A stretch of DNA of 47,523 bases from Betaproteobacteria bacterium (GTDB taxonomy: Bacteria > Pseudomonadota > Gammaproteobacteria > Burkholderiales > SG8-41): positions 1-47,523 of the forward strand of contig CANKUB010000021.1 in NCBI GenBank assembly GCA_947486575.1. Reading direction: 5' to 3'. Shown piece after piece: positions 27,261 through 36,066 of this stretch (positions are counted from its first letter, which is position 1; each line of letters begins with the position of its first letter). The position numbers and the translations under genes were made by a program. The notes below the pieces were generated by a model. The model was not told where the DNA came from, did not search any database, and worked only from the letters and a program-made list of their open reading frames with translations.

Positions 27261-27659
27261 ATGAGCTCAGCACACATGGACTTTGCAGTCAGTATGGCCA
27301 AGGATGCAAAATTTGAATCCGGCCTGAGACCGTTTCTCGAATACCGCGAGCTGGGCATCAAGAAAGCGACGCAGGGTAAATTCCGAGCCCATGTCATTCG
27401 CGTCAAGAAGGGCGAAGATCACACCAGTCTGCACACCACCGGCCTTCATCAACACAAGCTGGATTTTCAAATGATCTACATCCTCAAAGGATGGATCAAG
27501 TTCACCTACGAAGGCCACGGCGAACACATTTTTGGCCCCGGCGATTGCTGCCTGCAACCGCCCGGCATCGTACATAACGAGCTGGACTGCTCGGATGATC
27601 TGGAGTTGCTCGAAATTACGTCGCCGGAAAATTACGAAACAGTGGCGCTGAAGGCATAG
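27261..27659 (+). CDS. Cupin-domain protein
   Basis: A 132-residue cupin. GGAGG lies 5-7 bases before the ATG. An N-terminal FLEYRELGIKKATQGKFRAHV segment matches the equivalent part of the cupin at 18957. Motif 1 (LHQHKLDFQMIYILKGWIKF) supplies two histidines, but Asp-Phe-Gln stands where many cupins have Glu. Motif 2 is GDCCLQPPGIVHNE. The related-looking cupin at 27723 follows after a 63-base gap containing the A-rich motif. Confidence 0.85.
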   Translation: MSSAHMDFAVSMAKDAKFESGLRPFLEYRELGIKKATQGKFRAHVIRVKKGEDHTSLHTTGLHQHKLDFQMIYILKGWIKFTYEGHGEHIFGPGDCCLQPPGIVHNELDCSDDLELLEITSPENYETVALKA

Positions 27660-27681
27660 ATCAATACACTTTAAATATCCC

Positions 27682-27699
27682 TTTAAAAACAAATAGTTA
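27682..27699 (+). repeat. A-rich intergenic motif, copy B
   Basis: TTTAAAAACAAATAGTTA. The inner 16 bases TAAAAACAAATAGTTA are identical to copies at 3906-3921 (minus strand) and 44361-44376. The copy is intergenic between two cupin genes, 22 bases after the first one's stop. Confidence 0.6.
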
Positions 27700-27722
27700 A
27701 TAATATACCGGAGACCCTGACC

Positions 27723-28097
27723 GTGATGACTGACGTACCCTTTCTCGCCATTAACACCGACAACCTGCAGTGGGACGACAACGTTACGCTGTTCCAGTTG
27801 CCTACCGGCGCGCACAAGATACATCCCAACCTCAAAATCAAAGTATTGATGCGCGACGACAAGCAGGGCCAGGTCGCGGCGCTGGTGAAATTTCCGCCGG
27901 GCTACGTCGAACCAGAGCACGAGCACGTCACGTCACACTGCGTCACCGTCATTGAAGGCGAACAACACGTTGCCGGCAAGGTACTCAAAAAAGGCGATTT
28001 TCATTACGCGCCGCCGAACACCAAACACGGCCCGTTCAGCTATCCGGTCGGTGGCATTGTGTTTGCGGTATATCGCTTTCCGCCTGCGGTTCAGTAA
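27723..28097 (+). CDS. Cupin-domain protein
   Basis: A 124-residue single cupin, probably starting at the GTG or the adjacent ATG (27723/27726) behind CGGAGACC. Motif 1 is FPPGYVEPEHEHVTSHCVTVIEGEQ, with the EHEH metal ligands, and motif 2 is GDFHYAPPNTKHGPFS. It resembles ChrR-type and quercetinase-like cupins in general layout. It is followed after 50 bases by the DUF808 gene on the same strand. Confidence 0.85.
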   Translation: MMTDVPFLAINTDNLQWDDNVTLFQLPTGAHKIHPNLKIKVLMRDDKQGQVAALVKFPPGYVEPEHEHVTSHCVTVIEGEQHVAGKVLKKGDFHYAPPNTKHGPFSYPVGGIVFAVYRFPPAVQ

Positions 28098-28147
28098 GGC
28101 CCACGCGCCGGCTGCTTCGTCTTGCATTCCCATCGCCAAGAAGCTGC

Positions 28148-29050
28148 GTGCCATCCGGTCTAGCCGCCCTGCTCGATGATATCGCGACCATCACCAAGGT
28201 CGCTGCCGCCTCGCTTGATGATGTAGCCGCAGCGGCGGGCAAGGCGGGCTCAAAAGCCGCCGGCGTGGTGATCGACGATACCGCCGTCACCCCACAATAT
28301 GTGACGGGTTTTACCCCAGACCGCGAGCTGCCGATTATCTGGCAGATTGCCAAGGGCTCGCTGAAAAACAAGCTTCTTTTTATTCTGCCTGCGGCGTTGC
28401 TGCTCAGTGCGTTCCTGCCTTGGGCGATTACGCCGATATTGATGATCGGCGGCGCCTATCTGTGCTTTGAAGGCGCGGAAAAAGTTATCGAAAAATTTTC
28501 TGATACGGCCAAGCGCCGCGAGGTGCCCTTGGCCGAGGACGCAGCAAAGTTAACCAGCGCCGAGCATGAGGCGGACATGGTGGGCGGCGCGGTGCGCACG
28601 GACTTTATTCTTTCCGCGGAGATCATGGCGATTGCGCTGAATGAAGTATCCGGCCAGACCATCTTGATGCAGGCGGGCAGCCTGGTGCTTGTCGCCATCG
28701 CCATTACGCTTGCCGTGTATGGCGTTGTCGGCCTGATCGTAAAAATGGACGATATCGGCTTGCACATGGCGAAACGCCAAAATGGCATAACGCAAGCTAT
28801 TGGCCGAGCACTGGTACGTGGAATGCCCAAGCTGTTGGTCTTGCTCTCGACTGTCGGCACAGCGGCGATGCTGTGGGTGGGCGGACAGATTTTTCTGCAC
28901 GGCCTGCATGTTTATCCCGCCCGGTCCGCCGGCCTGAGCGGTGCGCCAGAATGGATGGCCGATGCCGCGCTATCAGGCGTGTTCGGCCTGGCGCTCGGCG
29001 CTACGCTCGTCTGGCTGCATCACAAGTTCATACATCGCAAAGTGCGCTAA
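28148..29050 (+). CDS. DUF808 family inner-membrane protein
   Basis: A 300-residue membrane protein of the DUF808/YedI family, function unknown. It starts with GTG at 28148 with the highly typical N-terminus SGLAALLDDIATITK, then the alanine-rich ASLDDVAAAAGKAGSKAAGVVIDD segment. Hydrophobic helices follow near residues 76-105, 160-200, 225-255 and 265-290. The last hydrophilic bit (WLHHKFIHRKVR) is basic, suggesting a cytoplasmic end. It shows no functional link to neighbours and is convergent with Bug 9. Confidence 0.92.
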   Translation: MPSGLAALLDDIATITKVAAASLDDVAAAAGKAGSKAAGVVIDDTAVTPQYVTGFTPDRELPIIWQIAKGSLKNKLLFILPAALLLSAFLPWAITPILMIGGAYLCFEGAEKVIEKFSDTAKRREVPLAEDAAKLTSAEHEADMVGGAVRTDFILSAEIMAIALNEVSGQTILMQAGSLVLVAIAITLAVYGVVGLIVKMDDIGLHMAKRQNGITQAIGRALVRGMPKLLVLLSTVGTAAMLWVGGQIFLHGLHVYPARSAGLSGAPEWMADAALSGVFGLALGATLVWLHHKFIHRKVR

Positions 29051-29092
29051 ATTGCGCTGACCTTGTGTTGGTTCGCGTTGATCGGCGCCGCT

Positions 29093-30070
29093 TCATTCTG
29101 CGCGCAGATTCAGTTCCTTGACGACGCTACCCCACTTCGCGTATTCGTCCTTCAGAAAGACCGAGAACTGTTCGGGCGTGTCGGCGACAATCTCCAGCCC
29201 CATCTTGACCAGTTGCGCCCTGGTGTTGGGCTGGGACAGCCACTGAACGATTTCGCTATTAAGTCGCTGGATGATGTCACGCGACGTCGCTGCAGGGGCA
29301 ATGATGCCGGACCAGGTGTTGGTGTCGAAACCGCGCAATCCGGATTCCGCTACTGTCGGAAACTCCGGCGCCAGCGTGGAGCGCTTTGTGGTAGTCACGG
29401 CGATGCCGCGCAGCTTTCCGCTGCGCGCGTAAGGCAGCAAAACCGAGATGCTGGCCCCCAGAAAATGCACGTGCCCACCGATGGCTTCGACAAGCGCCGC
29501 GCCTTCGCCCTTGTAATGGATTGCCATGGTGTCTATCCCGGCCATTTTCTTGAACAACTCCATCGTCAAATGCGGCGTTGACCCGATGCCGCCGGTCGCG
29601 AAGTTCAGCTGCGCGGGTCGGGCCTTTGCGAGCGCGATCAGATCGCTAATCGATTTGACCGGTAGCGAGGGATGCACCACGACCAGCAGCGGGTTATGCA
29701 CCATGCGCACGACGGTGGCAAAATCCTTGAGTGGGTCATAACCGATTCTGGCGTAAAGATGCGGCGCCACCACATTGGCCGGCGGGTTCGCCACGAACAG
29801 GGTGTGACCATCAGGCGCTGCGCGCGCAACCAGTTCAGCCGCTATCGTGCCGGTCGCACCCGTACGGTTCTCGACCACGAACGGCTGGCCCAGACGCTCG
29901 GTAAGCGCCTGCCCCACCATGCGCCCGGTGCTGTCTATCAAACCGCCGGGGGCAAAAGCAACGACCAGACGTACCGGTTTATTCGGATACGCCGTGCTTT
30001 GGCCATGCGCCGCAGCGGGTAATGCAGTGAGCATGGCGCTACACAGCAGGTTGCGCGAAGCACGATTCAT
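29093..30070 (-). CDS. Bug/TctC substrate-binding protein 9
   Basis: A 325-residue receptor with signal peptide ending in AAHGQ. The ligand loop is VAFAPGGLIDSTGR (Asp present). The cleft segment is MAIHYKGEGAALVEAIGGHVHFL, with Tyr-Lys-Gly kept but His-Val-Pro lost, a clear departure from most paralogs. It is transcribed in the same direction as Bug 10, which lies 83 bases upstream. Confidence 0.95.
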   Translation of the reverse strand: MNRASRNLLCSAMLTALPAAAHGQSTAYPNKPVRLVVAFAPGGLIDSTGRMVGQALTERLGQPFVVENRTGATGTIAAELVARAAPDGHTLFVANPPANVVAPHLYARIGYDPLKDFATVVRMVHNPLLVVVHPSLPVKSISDLIALAKARPAQLNFATGGIGSTPHLTMELFKKMAGIDTMAIHYKGEGAALVEAIGGHVHFLGASISVLLPYARSGKLRGIAVTTTKRSTLAPEFPTVAESGLRGFDTNTWSGIIAPAATSRDIIQRLNSEIVQWLSQPNTRAQLVKMGLEIVADTPEQFSVFLKDEYAKWGSVVKELNLRAE

Positions 30071-30153
30071 TTGTTCCGCCTTACCTTTTTAAAACATCCG
30101 ATCTGTCGGACGCTGCAAGACCTGCCGAAAGTCACGTAAGTCCCAACCTCCCG

Positions 30154-31146
30154 TTACTCCGGCTGTATCCCCGCTGCCTTGACCACCTTCGCCCACTTTG
30201 CCAGATCAGCCTTGATCTGCTCGCTGAATTCGGCAGGCGTGGTGCCCAGCGGGTCCGTGCCAAGACTCGCCATGCGATCCAGCACTTCCGGCAGCTTGAT
30301 GGCTTTCAGCAGTTCGCCATTCAGTTTGCTGACAATCTGTGGAGCGGTTTTCGCAGGCGCGAGAACGCCATACCACGATCCTGCTTCGAAGCCTTCAAAG
30401 CCTGCCGAAGCTATCGTTGGCACACCCGGCAATACTGCTGAGGTTTTGAGCGCCGTGACACCCAGTGCACGCAAGCGCCCGGCTTTGACGTACGGCACTG
30501 AGGACAGCATGGAATCGAAGGCCATTTGTACATTGCCCGCAATCATGTCCGGCATCATGTGGCCGCTGCCCTTATACGGCACGTGCACAAAATCCAGTTG
30601 CGCACGCGTGGTCAGGAGCATGGTCGCCAGATGCGTGGAACTGCCTTTGCCCCACGACGCATAGGAGAGTTCGCCCGGTTTGCGTTTGGCCAGGGTTACC
30701 AATTCGGTTACCGTTTTCACCGGCATTGACGGATGCACCACCAGCACAAAGGCCGAGTTGGCGACGTTGCTGACCGGTGCAAAATCCCTGAGCGAATCGT
30801 ACGGCAGCTTCAGGTACAGCAGGGGATTATTGGCAAGCCCGCCGGTGGTGCCCAGCAACAAGGTGTAGCCATCAGCGGGTGACTTGGCGACGAGCTCCGT
30901 GCCGATAATATTGGCTGCACCCGCCCGGTTATCCACCACCACGCTTTGCCCCAGGCTCCGCGTCAACGGCTGCGCGAACAGGCGCGCAATGATATCCGCA
31001 CCGCCGCCGGGTGCCGCAGGCACAATCACGCGTATCGTTTTGGCGGGGAAAGCTGCCACATCCTGTGCGCTGGCATTCGCAGCCACCAGCACGGGGGCCA
31101 CATAAAGCACGTATCCGATAAACTGCATGCTTACCGTAGTTTTCAT
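30154..31146 (-). CDS. Bug/TctC substrate-binding protein 10
   Basis: A 330-residue receptor with AAGGA before the ATG and a signal peptide ending around NASAQ. The ligand loop is VPAAPGGGADIIAR and the cleft HVPYKGSGHMMPDMIAGNVQM, where a His-Met-Met stretch replaces the usual small residues. It is divergent from the MmgE/PrpD gene across 211 bases that hold no gene but must contain both promoters. Confidence 0.95.
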   Translation of the reverse strand: MKTTVSMQFIGYVLYVAPVLVAANASAQDVAAFPAKTIRVIVPAAPGGGADIIARLFAQPLTRSLGQSVVVDNRAGAANIIGTELVAKSPADGYTLLLGTTGGLANNPLLYLKLPYDSLRDFAPVSNVANSAFVLVVHPSMPVKTVTELVTLAKRKPGELSYASWGKGSSTHLATMLLTTRAQLDFVHVPYKGSGHMMPDMIAGNVQMAFDSMLSSVPYVKAGRLRALGVTALKTSAVLPGVPTIASAGFEGFEAGSWYGVLAPAKTAPQIVSKLNGELLKAIKLPEVLDRMASLGTDPLGTTPAEFSEQIKADLAKWAKVVKAAGIQPE

Positions 31147-31357
31147 ATTTCATCCTTTTCTCACTGGCGCATTTATCCAGCCATTGTCCACCAGACGAAC
31201 GGTGAGGTGCGTTGCACGCAATGGACATCCGATAATAGCCGAGCCAACGCAACACTGTCCAAGCGCAGACAGCATCAGTATGATGCCACCCAAACATACA
31301 CTCACACGCCAGTCCGCATAACAGTATAGTCCCGCAAACAACATTCAAGGAGCAATC

Positions 31358-32731
31358 ATGGAAGGCCCTTACACCCGCGCGCTTGCCGAAAACATTTCCC
31401 AAAGCGCCTTCAGCAAACTGCCCGCATCGGTGGTGGAATATGCCAAGCTGCTGGTGCTCGATACCATCGGCGTCGGTATTTATGGCGCGTCACTGCCGTG
31501 GTCAGAACGTCTGCGCGCCACTGCGCAGGCGATGGAAGCGCCAGGAAAAGTCTCGGTATGGTGCACACCCCTGGCATTTTCCGCTCCCACAGCGGCGATG
31601 ATCAATGCGACCGCCATACACGCGTTTGAATTGGACGACGTCGGCCCAGGGGGACATAACGGTTCCGTCACCCTGAGTTCCGCGCTGGCCGTTGCACAAC
31701 ATACCGGCAAATTGAGTGGCGCCGAACTGATCAATGCTGTGGTAACCGGCGTCGAAGCGGCATCACGTGTCAATGACAGTGTCGGCCGCATCCCGCATGA
31801 GGGTCTGGGTTTTCACAACCCCGGATTGATGGGCACCTTCGCATCGGTCGCTAGCGCTGCGTGCGCCTTGCGCCTTTCCGCTGATGACATTGTGCATGCA
31901 TTGGGCCACGCCGGGCAGCAGGCCGCCAGCCTCATGTTCACGCATCACGGCGGAATGGGCAAACGGCTGCTCGCGGGTCAGGCCGCACGCGCCGGTACGT
32001 TCGCTGCCCTGCTGGCACAAAACGGTTTCACCAATGCGCCGAATGTGTTCGAAGCCGAATACGGCGGATTTTGCGCGGCACACACCGGCAACCAAAAGCC
32101 CCCGGCCTACGATCTGACCCAAATCAACAGGGATTGGGGAACCAAATACCGCACAGAAAAAATCCGCTTCAAGATGTGGGCCACGCGCGTGCCCAATCAC
32201 GGCACCTGCGAAGCCATCCGGCAAATCCGCAAGAACCATCCGGCCCCGGTGGAGCAGATCAAACAGGTGCGCATACGCCTCGGGCGCGGCTATCTGCAAA
32301 ACGTGGGTTGGGCTTATACGCCGACAACCATCACCTCCGCGCAACTCAATCTCTACTACGTGTGCGCGATCATGCTGCTGGAAAACGATGTATTCACCGC
32401 GCAGTTTACCGAGGAAAAAATTCGTGATCCGAAGGTGCTCGACTTGATCAAACGTATCGACATCACAAACGATCCCAAGATGGATGGCACCGGCTATGCG
32501 GAAGGCAATCCCGTGGAAATTGAATTGACCGACGGCACGGTGCTTTCAGCGTGGGGCAAGGTACGCGGCGACGCAGACAACCCGGTGCATCGTGAGGACG
32601 TAGCCGACAAGTTCATGAAACTCACGGCGGGCAAGTTGACTTCGCAGAAGCAAGCCCAGATTATCGACCTTTGCGAACATCTGGAAACGCTGGATGATGT
32701 TTCGGCGCTGATCGAACCGCTGCGAGGCTGA
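31358..32731 (+). CDS. MmgE/PrpD family protein
   Basis: A 457-residue member of the MmgE/PrpD family (2-methylcitrate dehydratase, cis-aconitate decarboxylase and related enzymes), which eliminate water or CO2 from tricarboxylates. It opens with an all-helical domain (LVLDTIGVGIYGASLPWSE) and has the family landmark INATAIHAFELDDVGPGGHNGSV followed by ALAVAQHTGK. The C-terminal domain contains VRIRLGRGYLQNVGW. CAAGGAG lies 6 bases before the ATG. Its reaction with a tricarboxylate fits the surrounding tricarboxylate-type receptors, but the exact substrate is not evident. Confidence 0.93.
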   Translation: MEGPYTRALAENISQSAFSKLPASVVEYAKLLVLDTIGVGIYGASLPWSERLRATAQAMEAPGKVSVWCTPLAFSAPTAAMINATAIHAFELDDVGPGGHNGSVTLSSALAVAQHTGKLSGAELINAVVTGVEAASRVNDSVGRIPHEGLGFHNPGLMGTFASVASAACALRLSADDIVHALGHAGQQAASLMFTHHGGMGKRLLAGQAARAGTFAALLAQNGFTNAPNVFEAEYGGFCAAHTGNQKPPAYDLTQINRDWGTKYRTEKIRFKMWATRVPNHGTCEAIRQIRKNHPAPVEQIKQVRIRLGRGYLQNVGWAYTPTTITSAQLNLYYVCAIMLLENDVFTAQFTEEKIRDPKVLDLIKRIDITNDPKMDGTGYAEGNPVEIELTDGTVLSAWGKVRGDADNPVHREDVADKFMKLTAGKLTSQKQAQIIDLCEHLETLDDVSALIEPLRG

Positions 32732-32832
32732 CACGCAATGCTGTCGAAATTTCAACTGGATATACGACGATAGCCCCATGCCAGCAAGCGCGGTGCCCGA
32801 CAAATCGAACCGATAGCATAAGAATTGGCCAG

Positions 32833-33798
32833 ATGATTTGCAAGCTCAAATGGGCGCTGATTGTCTGTGCGCTAAGCGCAGCAGGCACGCTATGCGCTCA
32901 AACCTACCCGGCCAAATCCGTGCGGGTGATTGTCGGCTATCCTGCGGGCGCCGGTAACGATGTGGTTGGCCGTCTGGTGATGGCGGAGCTATCGAAGCGC
33001 CTCGGTCAGCAGTTTATTGTCGACAACCGGCCAGGCGCTTCAGGCAACATTGGCGCGGAAATCGTCGCGCGCAGCGCGCCCGATGGCTACACACTGCTCA
33101 ATGCGCCAGGCTCGATTGCCATGTCATACAGTTTGTTCCCGAAACTGTCCTACAATCTGCTGAAAGATTTCGAACCCATCGCAGTCATGGGTTCGGTGCC
33201 CTTTCTGTTTGTGGTGCATCCGTCGCTGCCGGTGAAATCCGTCGGTGAGTTTATTGCATTCGCGAAGGCGCGGCCGGGGCAATTGACCTTTGGCTCTGCC
33301 GGTGCAGGTGGCGGGCCGCATCTGACGGCGGAGCTGTTCAGCCTGCGTGCGGGCGTAAAAATGCTGCACGTGCCCTATCGCGGCACCGCCTATGCAACCA
33401 CCGATGTCGCCAGCGGCGAGCTCAGCACGATTTTTGCGCCGACCTCATCGATAGTGCACCTCGTGCGATCACGGCGCGTGCGCGCGCTGGCGATTACCAG
33501 CACACAGCGCCACCCGTCGGTGCCGGATGTCCCCACCATGATCGAAGCAGGAATGGATGGCTTTGAGGCACGCAACTGGATCGCCTTGTTCGCGCCCACC
33601 GGCATGTCATCCGATGCGATCAACCTGCTCAATGCTGAAATCAACCGCATTGTGCAGACGCCTGCGATGCATGATCGCTTTACCGCGGTGGGCGCTGAAC
33701 CCCTGGTCGGCACACCCAGGCAATGGGCCGCCTATGTTCGGGATGAAGTCGCTAAGTGGACCAAAGTCGTCAAAGCGGCGGGCATTCGCCTCGAATAA
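32833..33798 (+). CDS. Bug/TctC substrate-binding protein 11
   Basis: A 321-residue receptor with a signal peptide ending in TLCAQ. The ligand loop is VGYPAGAGNDVVGR (Asn-Asp in place of the usual Ser/Thr-Asp). The cleft is HVPYRGTAYATTDVASGELS with Arg for Lys. It is the first of a run of seven same-strand genes (Bug, H-protein, Bug, AhpD-like, OsmC-like, Bug fragment, Bug) reaching 38681. Confidence 0.95.
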   Translation: MICKLKWALIVCALSAAGTLCAQTYPAKSVRVIVGYPAGAGNDVVGRLVMAELSKRLGQQFIVDNRPGASGNIGAEIVARSAPDGYTLLNAPGSIAMSYSLFPKLSYNLLKDFEPIAVMGSVPFLFVVHPSLPVKSVGEFIAFAKARPGQLTFGSAGAGGGPHLTAELFSLRAGVKMLHVPYRGTAYATTDVASGELSTIFAPTSSIVHLVRSRRVRALAITSTQRHPSVPDVPTMIEAGMDGFEARNWIALFAPTGMSSDAINLLNAEINRIVQTPAMHDRFTAVGAEPLVGTPRQWAAYVRDEVAKWTKVVKAAGIRLE

Positions 33799-33890
33799 GC
33801 GAGCCAACGATTTGTCGGATACGCGTATTGCAGTTAACCTCCAAACCGGGCTGAATAGACTGACAAATTTACACGACGCCACGGGAAAAC

Positions 33891-34271
33891 ATGTCAAACC
33901 CTGATAATTTGAAATATCACGTATCACATACTTGGCTGAAGATGGAATCGGATGGCATCTGCATCGTCGGCGTGACGCAACACGCGCAGGAGCAGTTGGG
34001 CGATGTAGTCTACGTGCAATCGCCTGAAGCCGGCGTCACCGTGAAACAGGGCGAAGCCTGCGGCGTGATTGAATCCGTCAAGACGGTAGCCGATGTACAC
34101 GCCCCGGCATCGGGCGTTGTCCTCGAGGTCAATCCCGCACTGGCTGATGTGCCGGAAGCCGTCAATACAGATCCTTACGGTGCATGGCTGTTTCGCATGA
34201 AACTCAGTGACCCTTCGGAACTGGCAATACTTCTGGATGCAGCGGCTTATGAGAAAGTAGCGGATGATTAG
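33891..34271 (+). CDS. Orphan glycine-cleavage H-protein-like lipoyl carrier
   Basis: A 126-residue single-domain lipoyl protein of the GcvH family. The lipoylated lysine is K64 in IESVKTVADVHAPASG, close to the E. coli pattern ESVKAASD, and the flanking strands (GVTQHAQEQLGDVVYV; NPALADVPEAVNTDPYGAWLF) complete the H-protein fold. No gcvT, gcvP, lipoyl synthase or ligase lies nearby, so it is not part of a glycine-cleavage operon. It sits between two Bug genes, 1.1 kb upstream of two likely selenoproteins on the same strand. H-protein paralogs without gcvTP can act as lipoyl carriers in other pathways. It may therefore provide dihydrolipoyl electrons to these neighbours (inference). Confidence 0.92.
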   Translation: MSNPDNLKYHVSHTWLKMESDGICIVGVTQHAQEQLGDVVYVQSPEAGVTVKQGEACGVIESVKTVADVHAPASGVVLEVNPALADVPEAVNTDPYGAWLFRMKLSDPSELAILLDAAAYEKVADD

Positions 34272-34340
34272 CATACGCAAGGTGCCCGAAAAGTAATAAA
34301 TCAGCAGCAAATAAGCCGTTACCCACCGAGGAGAGCACAG

Positions 34341-35324
34341 ATGAGGTCAGCAATCGTTTCGAAGGTGATCGCAGTGCTGCTGTGCAGTGCCGGAGTCTTG
34401 CCGCAGGCTGCTGTGGCGCAAGTGTGGCCAAACCGGCCGGTGCGAATCGTGAATCCCACACAGCCGGGCGGCCCCTCGGACATCATGGCGCGCAGCATGG
34501 CGCAGAAGTTTACCGAGGCGTTCGGCCAAACCTTTATTATCGACAACCGGCCGGGGGCTAACGGCATCATCGGCGTCGATCTGGTGGCGAAGGCCAGTGC
34601 TGATGGCTATACCTTGCTGGCGGGCACCAATGGCCAACTGATCGCCAATACGGCCGTGTTTCCCAAGCTGCCATTCGACGCGGTGCGCGATTTTGCACCG
34701 ATCACCATTGTGGTGTCATCGCCGTTTGTGCTGGTGGTCAATGCGTCGCTACCTGCGAAGTCCGTAACGGAACTGGTCGCGCTGGCTAAAGCGAAGCCTG
34801 GCATGTCGTATTCGTCGTTCGGCCCGGCAAGCATCGCGCACTTCGGCATGGAACTCATTAAGTTGCGCACCGGCATGAAGATGACGCACGTGCCCTACAA
34901 AGGGGGTGCGCCGTCGGCTGCGGCGCTGGTCTCCGGCGAAGTCCATGCGTCGCTGGACTCGGTGCAGAATCAGTTGCAATTCATTCGCAGCAACCGCGTT
35001 CGCGCGCTGGCTCTTGCGAACGGCACGCGGCTGAAAGTGTGGCCCGACGTGCCCACGACGGCAGAGGCCGGCATTACCGGTGTCGAAATTGGTGGCTGGT
35101 ATTCACTGCTTGCGCCAGCGGGCACGCCGAAGGCAGTAGTCAATCGTCTGTACGACGAATCCGTGAAGGCGTTCAAGGCGTCGCCTGAATTGCGCGAACG
35201 TTTTGAATCCACCGGCTCGGATGTGTTGCTGAATACGCCCGCAGATTTTGCCGCACGGATCAAGCGCGAGATCGGCGAGTACACCAAAGTAGCACGCGAA
35301 GCCAACATCACCGTCAGCCAGTAA
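34341..35324 (+). CDS. Bug/TctC substrate-binding protein 12
   Basis: A 327-residue receptor with GAGGAG 8 bases before the ATG and a signal peptide ending in AAVAQ. The ligand loop is VNPTQPGGPSDIMAR. The hinge segment is one or two residues shorter than usual (KPGMSYSSFGPASIAHF). The cleft is HVPYKGGAPSAAALVSGEVHASLDS. It lies between the lipoyl carrier and the AhpD-like selenoprotein gene, 70 bases before the latter. Confidence 0.95.
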   Translation: MRSAIVSKVIAVLLCSAGVLPQAAVAQVWPNRPVRIVNPTQPGGPSDIMARSMAQKFTEAFGQTFIIDNRPGANGIIGVDLVAKASADGYTLLAGTNGQLIANTAVFPKLPFDAVRDFAPITIVVSSPFVLVVNASLPAKSVTELVALAKAKPGMSYSSFGPASIAHFGMELIKLRTGMKMTHVPYKGGAPSAAALVSGEVHASLDSVQNQLQFIRSNRVRALALANGTRLKVWPDVPTTAEAGITGVEIGGWYSLLAPAGTPKAVVNRLYDESVKAFKASPELRERFESTGSDVLLNTPADFAARIKREIGEYTKVAREANITVSQ

Positions 35325-35349
35325 CTGTGAAATATTAAATTATTCAATA

Positions 35350-35363
35350 TAATCAAATAGTTA
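35350..35363 (+). repeat. Partial copy of the A-rich intergenic motif
   Basis: TAATCAAATAGTTA differs from the TAAAAACAAATAGTTA core in its 5' part but keeps CAAATAGTTA. It lies 31 bases before the AhpD-like start, inside an AT-rich stretch that could be the promoter region. Confidence 0.3.
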
Positions 35364-35394
35364 TAATTAACTTCTATTCTGAGTGAGGTTGCCG

Positions 35395-36021
35395 ATGGCC
35401 CGCGTTCCCTTAGTTCAAAACGACAATGCGCCGCAAGAAGTGCGCGCGGCATTTGATGCAGCAAACAGTTTCAACGGGCGCGTCGCCAACTCGATGCGCG
35501 TTTACGCGCACTCGCCCGCCATATTGAAGTTCCTGCTGCCACTTCAGGCGGTGTTGCAGAAGGATGGTCTCGGCTGCAAGCTGGACGCCAAGACGCGCGC
35601 GCTCGCGATGATTAAAGTCTCGGCGCTAAACGAATGTCAGTATTGAATAAAACACAATCGCCTGGTCGGGCGAACAACGGGTTGGAGCGACGAGCAACTG
35701 GACGCGCTCAGTGACGATGACTATCTTGATAGCGCACTGTTCGGCGAGCGTGAAAAGGCCGTCATACGCTGGGCGGAACTGGTTACGTGGAACAAGGCGC
35801 GTTATGACGATGATGCGTTCACGCAACTTTCAAAATATTTCGACAGCACCGAAATTGTCGAGCTGACGACAGTTGCCGCGTTTCGCGGATTGATGAATCG
35901 CTTTATGGATTCGCTGCACATCGAACTCGAAGAGCCCGAGCTGCAGGCACGCGGTGGCCGCGCCGATGCGAGCCGTGAAGACCTGCATGCCTATGTCGAA
36001 AAACTGGTTAATCTGATCTAA
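35395..36021 (+). CDS. AhpD/carboxymuconolactone decarboxylase-like selenoprotein (CxxU)
   Basis: Translated straight through one TGA (35644-35646, codon 84) this is a 208-residue CMD/AhpD-like protein. The TGA stands where the family has the second cysteine of its redox pair: N79-E-C81-Q-Y-[TGA84]-I-K-H87-N, against the usual CxxC followed by His. The frame stays open and family-like for another 124 codons (GWSDEQLDALSDD, EKAVIRWAELVTWN, STEIVELTTVAAFRGLMNRF). A SECIS-like hairpin begins 11 bases after the TGA. I therefore read the TGA as selenocysteine, giving a CxxU selenol-thiol active site. The alternative is a nonsense-mutated pseudogene. AhpD proteins reduce peroxiredoxins with lipoyl electrons. 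The start is ATG 35395; GTG 35383 is an alternative. The OsmC-like gene follows 45 bases later. Confidence 0.85.
35658..35673 (+). promoter_or_regulatory. Bacterial SECIS-like hairpin of the AhpD-like gene
   Basis: TCGCC-TGGTCG-GGCGA forms a 5-base-pair stem with a six-base loop containing GGUC. It begins exactly 11 bases after the TGA, and the loop begins 17 bases after it. From memory this is the spacing of the E. coli fdhF element, whose loop AGGUCU has the same central GGUC, recognised by SelB. Confidence 0.8.
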
Positions 36022-36066
36022 GGTTGTATCTTCGCGGGTCATCGCAAAAACTATCAGGAGCGCACG

